Below, in pieces: positions 57,111 to 64,000 of a DNA stretch of 64,000 nt. Origin of the DNA: Paraconiothyrium sp. Pb-2020 (lineage: Eukaryota; Ascomycota; Dothideomycetes; Pleosporales; Didymosphaeriaceae); the NCBI GenBank assembly GCA_022419385.1, contig JAJUBI010000001.1:1550001-1614000 (forward strand). The letters run 5' to 3'. The notes below the pieces were generated by a model. The model had not been told where the DNA came from, did no database searches, and saw only the letters and a list, made by a program, of their open reading frames with translations. Numbering within the stretch: position 1 is the stretch's first letter; each line of letters begins with the position of its first letter. The translations under genes and the position numbers were made by a program.

Positions 57111-58101
57111 CTTGGGCGTGAGGGTGTAAGACGGGGGAAAGGCCCTGAAGCGTGACGCACAGCGAAAACGATGCCTCGGACAAGTGACGCTAACCGTTCG
57201 TAGCATAGTCCGCGTGCTGAGAAGCCCCTACCGTTCCTTTCAATGGTGGGACATCCTTGTTTACTTGATGTAATTTCGAGACTCATAGACCTATGTTGCC
57301 TCTATAGACAGATTTTTTGCCATTGTACCCGCCGCAAACCCAAAGTATGTCTCTGTATGACAACAGTTGTGATGCGGACTTCTACCCCACGTAGTCAGCA
57401 CAGCTGAGCCTCAGATTGCATGGTCTTATCGTGCACTAGATCTTAGGGAACGATAGATGTTGTCACCGGCCCTTGGTGGCTGTTCACCTCGTATTGCGAG
57501 GCATGGGACATGCTCGGGCGTCACAATCCATGTCTCGACGAGCTGGTTGTCCATTCCGTCTGACTAGGGTAAGACAGTGGAACAGCTAGCCCCTTCAGCC
57601 TTCTTCCCATCGTCTGAATCGAGTACACACATCACTTGATTGCGCGACTACAATCCGAGTTTACTCAGAATTGCATTTTGGACCCTGCGAAGATCTTTGA
57701 ACCCGCATGACAGGTGAATGTAGAGTCCTGGTCCTCGGTATTGCTACATAATGTGGTCTATTGCAACCTATTGTTCGCTTCATCACTTCGTACGAAACAA
57801 ACCAGCTTGTAGCCCCCGAGGTCTGGCCGGATGTTCGGCGACGTGTCCGACACGACTTGAAGCCTGTGCATTCCTCTTTTCAGCATTTGTTACCCTCTCC
57901 ACTTGTCAAATACGTAACGTGCCTGGCAGATTTTGGTTGGTCGGCGCGCAAAATCCCTCCCGGTGGTTGCAAGCGGGAGTGTGTACTTCTCGACACTGCT
58001 GATAAACCTCTTCGGGATTAAGTCTATTTGCCAATCCCGGGGTGTACACCGTATTGGGGTCGTCTAATGATCCAGCGCTCTGAATCGCCGTTGATGAGCG
58101 C
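57111..58101. other. Intergenic region, 1 kb
   Basis: Between TMA16 (3' side) and TAN1 (5' side). No supported gene; two overlapping frames of about 85 codons at 57751-58021 share a stretch without motif. Confidence 0.4.
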
Positions 58102-58691
58102 TCACGAGAGTCCTTTGGGAGGGAAACTTGATTCTCGTTTGACTCCATCCTTGGATATGCGGGCAAATTGAAGCGTGGGTAGACCTGACCATTGACCATT
58201 CCAACTCTTTAATTTCTGCAAATTATCTGCGTTCTCGAGATCAGGGACCCAAAAGCCAGAAGCGTATTCGCCTTGCTCCATAGCCTGATTTTGCTTCAGA
58301 AGAGTCTCACGTGTCGACGGCGGTCTTCCAGGGCGGCGTTCCGCCTTCAAAGTCGCCAACTCTTCGTCATCGCGACCAAGGAAATCCTCAATCATGGCCT
58401 GGATCTCGGGTACGGATAGGGGAGACGCATGCTCCATGGTATATGACTGGAACGATTTGATGCGGAGCACTTTTTGGAAATCAGCGGCTCCAACGAACGC
58501 ATCAGGGATGAATACTCACGGTATGGACGATTCTGCTTTTCTCTCACTGCGGCCAGGCGGTTGAGCTTGTCGTCACGTTGAGCAGCGCTCTGCAGGCGGC
58601 GTGTATCCCGACTGTTCTCGTGGAGGGCGACGTTCTTCCCCTTCTTTTTGGTTATGTGCTTCTGCACCTTGCTCAGACGGTTGCTCGGCAT
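58102..58691 (-). CDS. TMA16: Translation machinery-associated protein 16
   Basis: Two exons, complement(58102..58469, 58520..58691), 179 residues. The basic start MPSNRLSKVQKHITKKKGK, then ALHENSRDTRRLQSAAQRDDKLNRLAAVREK is typical; a 50-nt intron joins NRPY to LLRIKSFQSY. IQAMIEDFLGRDDEELATLKAERRPGRPPST and YASGFWVPDLENADNLQKLKSWNGQWSGL, with a SSFPPKGLS end, are diagnostic. Known role: associates with pre-60S ribosomes. It is divergent from EXO1 with 335 bp between start codons. Confidence 0.94.
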
Positions 58692-59026
58692 CTTTTATGT
58701 GGAGTTTTTGAGGTCAATCACGGATTTCCAGAAATTTTGTTGCGCAGAGCTACAGAACGCTTAGCGCGCCGCCGTGGAAGGGTAAGCGTAAAGGCAGGCA
58801 CGACCCTGGACCGTCCCCGCCTGGCTCTGGCGCGTACCAGCCAGCTCGACGCGTCGGCGACCACACTGCACACGCCGTCGAGCTTCCCTCCCAACTAACA
58901 CTCGTTGACGACGCCCACAGCGACGGCTCCTCTTCCACCCGAAGCCCCACGAACGGCAATGCTGCAATAGCAGGCGAGTCCAACAAGCCGGTGTAGGCTT
59001 CGACGCGCCGTTGGCCCCGCAGTAAA

Positions 59027-61305
59027 ATGGGCATCTCCGGTGAGTTCCCACCCAGCATGTTGTCAGTCTGCCTGTTGACGTTGCGTAGGCCTCCTGCCGC
59101 TTTTGAAGTCAGTACAGAAGCCATGCAGCCTCAAGAAGTTTGCTGGGCAAACGATCGGTGTGGATGCCTATGGATGGCTGCACCGCGGCACAGCTGCGTG
59201 CGCCATAGAACTGGCCCAGGATAAGCCGACGACCAAGTAGGCAATTGCGACCTAGGATATAAACAGCGGCTCACAGTTGTAGATTCGTCGACTTTGCTAT
59301 GAACCGCGTTCGCATGCTCATCCACTTCGGCATAACCCCTTACCTAGTGTTCGATGGCGACAACCTACCCAGCAAAGCCGGCACAGAAAAGGCTCGGAGA
59401 GAAAGGCGGAAAGAGAGCAAGAGACTTGGCCTAGAGCTGCTCACGATGGGCAAGACCTCGCAAGCCCACCTGGAGCTCCAGAAGTCTGTCGACGTCACGC
59501 CGGAAATGGCGCGCATGCTGATTGAAGAGTTGAAACACCACAACATTCAGTACACCGTCGCTCCGTATGAAGCAGATTCACAATTGGCCTACTTGGAGCG
59601 CAAGGGTATCATTGACGGTATTTTGTCCGAGGATTCGGATCTGCTGGTCTTTGGCGCCAAATGTTTGATTACCAAGCTTGACAAGTATGGCGAGTGTGTG
59701 GAGGTGAACCGAGATCATTTCACAGCCTGCAGAGAGGTCAGTCTGGCAGGGTGGAGCGACGCCGATTTCAGACGCATGGCCATCTTGAGCGGGTGTGACT
59801 ACCTTCCCAGCATCGGCGGCATGGGCTTGAAGACAGCTTATCGAATGTTACGGAAACATAAAAACGTCGAACGCCTCGTCAAGGCTGTTCAGTTCGATGG
59901 GAAATTCAAGGTGCCCAACGGCTACCTAGAGGACTTCTACCAGGCTGAGAACACGTTCCTTTACCCGTGGGTTTATTGTCCATCGTCCAAGCAACTGGTC
60001 AACCTCACCAGCCCGGGGCCTGAAATCGACATTTCGCAGATGACCTACATCGGAGAACAGGTACCTTCTCATCTTGCGTATGGTGTCGCACGAGGCGAAC
60101 TGCACCCACGCTCGAAACAGCCAATACTACTCCAAACGCAGATTAAACCAACTGGCAAACCTCTCCGGCCGGCGCGAACGAGTGTGTCGACTTCACAGAC
60201 ACCCCTAGGTAAACGAAGTCGACCGATAGATTCTTTCTTCAAGGCAAAGCGAACTCCTTTAGCGGAACTGGATGTCAATCTCTTCACGCCATCTCCTAGC
60301 CAGCAAGCACTTCTGGAGCAGCAGCGAGCTAACACCGGATGGGAAGCAGTTCCCGCTCCACGAATCAGCCAACGCCTGCAGCCTCCACGAGCCCATACCG
60401 CACCTCAGCCAGTTAGGCGCCTCAATCCAACCTCGATAATGCCAAGACAGACCCAACCAAATCCCTCAAAAAGGCAGCGATTGTGTTCCGATACTGAAGC
60501 TGCTATACCCGCTCACGACGAAGGCGAAACTATGCGAAGCCGCTTCTTCTCATCATCAGCTGCAGAACCAAGTCCCTCTCTCCGCCCGAAGAAGAATCAA
60601 AGAAGGAGGTCAAGCAAAGATTTCGAATTGCACTCTGATGACTCTCTTGAGGAAGTCATGGCCGGCCTAATAGATCTGGAAAGAGCTGGTCCTTCGCCTA
60701 CAAAGAAGATGAAAGTCTTCGAAGACAACTTCATTTCTAGCAGAGCCAGTGACTCGCAGTCGACTGTTCTATCAAGGTTTACACTAGAAACGTCACAGGA
60801 CACGCAAGATGTTGGCGAAATTACGCCTGCAACTTCTTTTGGCAGTCCTGAGCCAGAGTCCAGTTCCAATGCCCCACTTGCCAAACCGCTACACACTCTC
60901 CGCGCCAAATTCTTGTATAGTGCGGCTACCTCTTCACCTTCGACCCCATCAACACCGTCAGGATCAGCATCTGCTCGAACCACAACGTCGCTCAAGGTTG
61001 CATCTATCAATAAGTCTTCTCGAGAATCCAATACTCCCTCGTTCACTGCAGCGGAAACGGCTGTGGTCGGGGGCTTCGAAGATGAGATCTTGGTTGAGGC
61101 CACTACTTGTGCTATTGCTGAAACTGAGGTAGAGGTACCTGCCAGCGATGCAGAGGACATCTCAACTAGTCCTTCAACACCACATCGGTCACTGGGGGTG
61201 AAGGGGAGCGAAGATCTGCTCATACCAGAATCTAGCGATGCGGAAAGCATATGTTCGCCCCGCAAGCCGCTACTCAATCTTGGACGATTCGCATTCGGCG
61301 CATGA
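59027..61305 (+). CDS. EXO1: Exonuclease 1 (FEN1/XPG family)
   Basis: Three exons, join(59027..59039, 59089..59236, 59283..61305), 727 residues (yeast 702). The first exon is only 13 nt (MGIS plus a base). The N domain is MGISGLLPLLKSVQKPC, IGVDAYGWLHRG (metal Asp), YLVFDGDNLPSK; the I domain has VAPYEADSQLAYL, GILSEDSDLLVFG and LSGCDYLPSIGGMGLKTAY, the H2TH part. After ~residue 350 the tail is disordered, Ser/Pro-rich, with RPIDSFFKAKRTPL (possible PCNA/MMR contact) and a QALLEQQRANTGW segment. Known role: 5'-3' resection and mismatch repair. All junctions fit phase. Confidence 0.96.
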
Positions 61306-62065
61306 TGGAATGCTTGGTACGATTGGCTTTGATGCGCATCCAGAGGACGCGAAGTTTTGCACATGATAGTTGTTATCTCAGCGACTTGTATATTTGTTCC
61401 TACGTGAACACACATTCGGACGAATTGGGTTGAACGCCAGGGTCAATCACGCCTTAACGTCCACCATATTCCTGCATAGCTATATACCCACATCAATTGA
61501 TGGTCTTCTTGCCAAGCATGCTGTTTTCTGCTGGATAATTCTCCCGACATAGTGACGCGCGGCGAAAAACCCTCGTTCTGAGTCCTACAGCAGAACCTGG
61601 ATGCCTGCAACACTCAAGCTCCCCAGACTGACTTCTCACACTCCTGGGGGTCCAGCGAGACCCTGAGTATCAAATGTTTTATCTGTGGCGTATCTCTCAG
61701 CACAAAGACAAGTACATCGTCGCGCAACACCTGACTGGCTTCGCTTTCACATACCGCGGACAAAGGAGTTCAAGTAGTTAGGTGTAGCAGTCACTGCGGC
61801 GCCCCAATGCGTGTTTCTTTCGCTTCTTTGTCCAGCTCCTGCTTTCTCCGCATTAGGCGTAGGTCAGGACGTGGATGGTATTAAACGTTGGCCGCCTTCG
61901 TGGAGAGGACGGATGCTTTCGTTGAACAAACAACACATCGCAGGCTCTGAGGTTGCAAAGCGAGATTTCATAATCATCTTCCAGTTGTCGCATTACCTCT
62001 TAGAGCGGTACATTTGTTTCTAATCACTTACGTAGACCAAATTGCTACCCCTACCCTTGACAATA
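61306..62065. other. Intergenic region, 0.76 kb
   Basis: Between EXO1 and the Lys-rich gene, both rightward. A 70-codon frame at 61811 has no motif. Nothing else recognised. Confidence 0.35.
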
Positions 62066-62571
62066 ATGCCACCACGCAGGAGCGCACGGGTAAGGAGACG
62101 ACCCCTCGGTCGCAGAACGAGATCTGTGCTTATCTATACTAGAATGCCGGTAAGCCTGAGGGCTTTTTCAAAGAGTCGGCGTTGCGAAAGAGGGCGGAAA
62201 AGGCCGAAGAAGTAGCAGAAGGGGTGCTAGCCCCAGAAGCACCCAAGCAGAAAACCGCCTCGACGCCCAAGAACAGTTCGCCTGCTAATAAGACCGGTCG
62301 AGCCAAGAAGTCCAAAAAGAAGTCTGCACCCAAGAAGCCTAGTTCTGCTCCTGTTGCTCCTGTTGCTCCTGATTCGACGAGTCTATCTCAGACTCCGTCG
62401 AAGAAGCGCCCGAGTAGAAATCCAAAACTGCGGCAGGGTTCCGCCATGAAGGAGTCGAGTGTACATCTACCTGCACATGGCGAAGAAGTTGACGGAAATA
62501 TGCCGTCCCCAACCCCCAATCGCAAGACCAAAATCAAGAATGCGAAGGTCAATACATCCAGCTGTGCGTGA
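62066..62571 (+). CDS. Small Lys/Ala/Pro-rich basic protein, probably nuclear
   Basis: Two exons, join(62066..62089, 62143..62571), 150 residues. The 24-nt first exon (MPPRRSAR) joins over a 53-nt intron (gtaagg...actag) to NAGKPEGFFKESALRKRAEKAEEVAEGVLAPE. The rest is runs of KK and PA like a histone-H1 tail (KTGRAKKSKKKSAPKKPSSAPVAP) and ends KIKNAKVNTSSCA; a donor gtcaat at the KV codon could extend it, but no good next exon was seen. No defined domain. DNA or RNA binding is a guess from composition. Confidence 0.6.
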
Positions 62572-63129
62572 GGCCCGTCCCGATATTCCCAAATCACAGT
62601 CACAGTTTGTTGTGCGATTTGCAATGTGCACTCAAGACCTGTGCCCGCGAATGGAACTCCATCATAGGCAGAGCTTTCCGTGTTGACGTTGAACCTGACA
62701 GAATTGATCATCAAAAGTCTAGGCCATCAAATAAGACGACTATCGACGGGATTCCTCCCAGGCCAGGAATTATCGGAAGGAGTTAGGGTATTTGAGTCGA
62801 ATAAGAGTAGTTCCGGTTATTACTCTGTTAGGGCAAGGCTTCTTGGGAACAAGGAAGGAAAGTATTAGATACCATGCTTAAGGTTTTAGCCATACTCTGA
62901 AGGAGTCTTTATAAGGTAACTTCGGATGGTTGATTTGTACATGCGCTTTTTTTCTAGACCGCACTGTGGTCCCAATAACAATATTGCTCGTTGCAGAAGT
63001 ACCACTGGCGATAAAATCAGGTTTTAAAACCGTTGGTCTCCAGCTAAGTAATTCTACAGCAACCTATGATTTTCTGATTGTTTGTGCATCCCAGTTCGAG
63101 AGGGTCTTCTGTCCGATCCCGCTGCTCCC
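62572..63129. other. Convergent intergenic region
   Basis: About 560 bp between the Lys-rich gene and the last, leftward gene. No supported feature; the plus-strand frames at 62680 and 62930 are without motif. Confidence 0.35.
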
Positions 63130-63583
63130 TCACCCCTCTCTATTCCCTACAATCGTCTTAAGAAGCACTTCCCCATTACGCAATTCACCTAGATGCAAAG
63201 AAACGGTCAGGACTAGTGTGGCCAGAGTAGAAACTGGAAATACGTACTTGATCTTGCTACGATCAGCTGAGCAATATCCTCATGCAGTCCTACGATCGCA
63301 GCCCGATGCGGGACGCTAGGATTCCAGCTTTTACTAGTAGTCTTTGAAAGCTTAACCCTACAATCGATGCTGCCATCAGTATTCGTGACATACGCGACCA
63401 GAATCGCGCTAGTGGTGAAGGTGCCAATAACATCGTATACGTTCTGTGGGCCGTAGAGCGCTTTAGCGTTAGCTATAGATTTATAAGTTAAAGCGGATCG
63501 GAGGGTAGGAAAAGAGATGTACCAAGTATACATTCTCTATGGAACTGAAGGACTTTAGTGCCGTCTTTGGTCAACATCGCCAT
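63130..63583 (-). CDS. Unrecognised small protein with three exons (model)
   Basis: Model complement(63130..63188, 63248..63472, 63523..63583), 114 residues. The signs of a real gene are two introns with strong signals: G/gtacat...tctatag (50 nt) and A/gtacgt...ctgacc...ctag (59 nt). The protein starts MAMLTKDGTKVLQFHRECIL, continues YGPQNVYDVIGTFTTSAILVAYVTN and ends RNGEVLLKTIVGNREG. No signal peptide, no motif I know. A further 5' exon beyond 63583 is possible, as this is close to the window edge. An unspliced reading would give a 106-residue frame ending at 63213. Confidence 0.4.
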
Positions 63584-64000
63584 TGGTACAGCACAGGTAG
63601 GTAGCCGTGGAAATTTGCTGATCTAAGAGTGTTTTGTAGTGTCGATGACGTTTGCCTTATGGATTATTTTAGCTCACCGGCCGCTGCGGTGTCGTGCTAA
63701 CGCCCTGGGGGATGAGGCTGTGTGAATTCGTGCTGACTGACCCTCGAGCTGCGGACCGCCTAAGAGTGAGAAAGTAATCATCGATAAATTTTACTATGGT
63801 AGTTCCTGATGGTACCGACTTGCTGTCGCAGTACAGCGAGTGTTAGTTTGTGGCATCGAGAGGATCAATAGACTTAACAGACATCATGGTCGGGACTCTA
63901 GCTTTTTGAGGCTGCGCTACCGGTATCGTAGCGCGAAAACGACACCATGTTCAGCGTCACTGTGTCAAATGTACAATGAGCAAGCGAAAGTGAAAATTGC
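63584..64000. other. Right-edge sequence
   Basis: No supported feature in the last ~420 bp. It may include the promoter or a 5' exon of the small leftward gene. Confidence 0.3.

Overview
The window is nuclear DNA of a filamentous ascomycete (Pezizomycotina), most likely a Dothideomycete. The signs are compact genes on both strands, short introns (mostly 48-70 nt) with GT(A/G)NGT donors, CTRAC/CTAAC-like branch points and YAG acceptors, a secreted GH12 cellulase-type enzyme, and several fungus-only housekeeping proteins. There are no operons, rRNA or CRISPR. I found no tRNA I could support. I joined exons by hand, and for each complete gene the summed exon length is divisible by three.

Layout. 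0.5-9 kb: MOG1 (-), BUD20 (-), a 685-bp divergent promoter with a perfect CCAAT-N12-GAT (HapX-type) site, mitochondrial aconitase (+, seven exons), and a SprT/GCNA-type protease (+). 9-19 kb: GH12 secreted glucanase (+), a long asparagine synthetase (-), TatD-family nuclease (+), PDCD2/TSR4 (+), FAD monooxygenase (+). 20-32 kb: SRO7/Lgl exocytosis protein (-), a fungal nuclear-type protein with a Q/Y/S-rich tail (-), a large unrecognised protein with an unresolved 5' end (+), TauD/TfdA dioxygenase (+). 32-42.8 kb: SmD1 (-, RG tail out of frame), MTQ2 (-) and SDHAF3/SDH7 (+) sharing a 182-bp promoter, a Cys-rich protein ending in a CaaX box (+), PKR1 (+), an AMSH-type deubiquitinase (+, with a GC-AG intron), AMMECR1 (-), and RPL29 (-) split into four tiny exons. 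42.8-55 kb is gene-poor: a Dal5-like MFS permease (-), a conserved unknown protein (+), a GPI-anchored Cys-rich surface protein (-) and a broken APH-fold kinase-like gene (-). 55.8-64 kb: TAN1 (-), TMA16 (-) and EXO1 (+) divergent, a small Lys-rich basic protein (+), and an unrecognised spliced small gene (-).

The genes do not form a biosynthetic cluster. They are mostly housekeeping functions: translation and ribosome biogenesis (BUD20, TSR4, RPL29, TMA16, TAN1, MTQ2), DNA repair (EXO1, SprT protease, TatD), mitochondrial Fe-S/TCA metabolism (aconitase, SDHAF3), nuclear transport and membrane traffic (MOG1, SRO7, AMSH, PKR1). The accessory part is the secreted/surface genes, the MFS permease, the two oxidative enzymes and the decayed kinase-like gene.

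I did not find a clearly new multi-gene system. The best leads are the HapX-type site at aconitase, the in-frame 54-bp duplication inside an aconitase intron, the frame lesions in SmD1 and the APH gene, two stop-free 3n introns, and the prenylated-looking Cys-rich protein.
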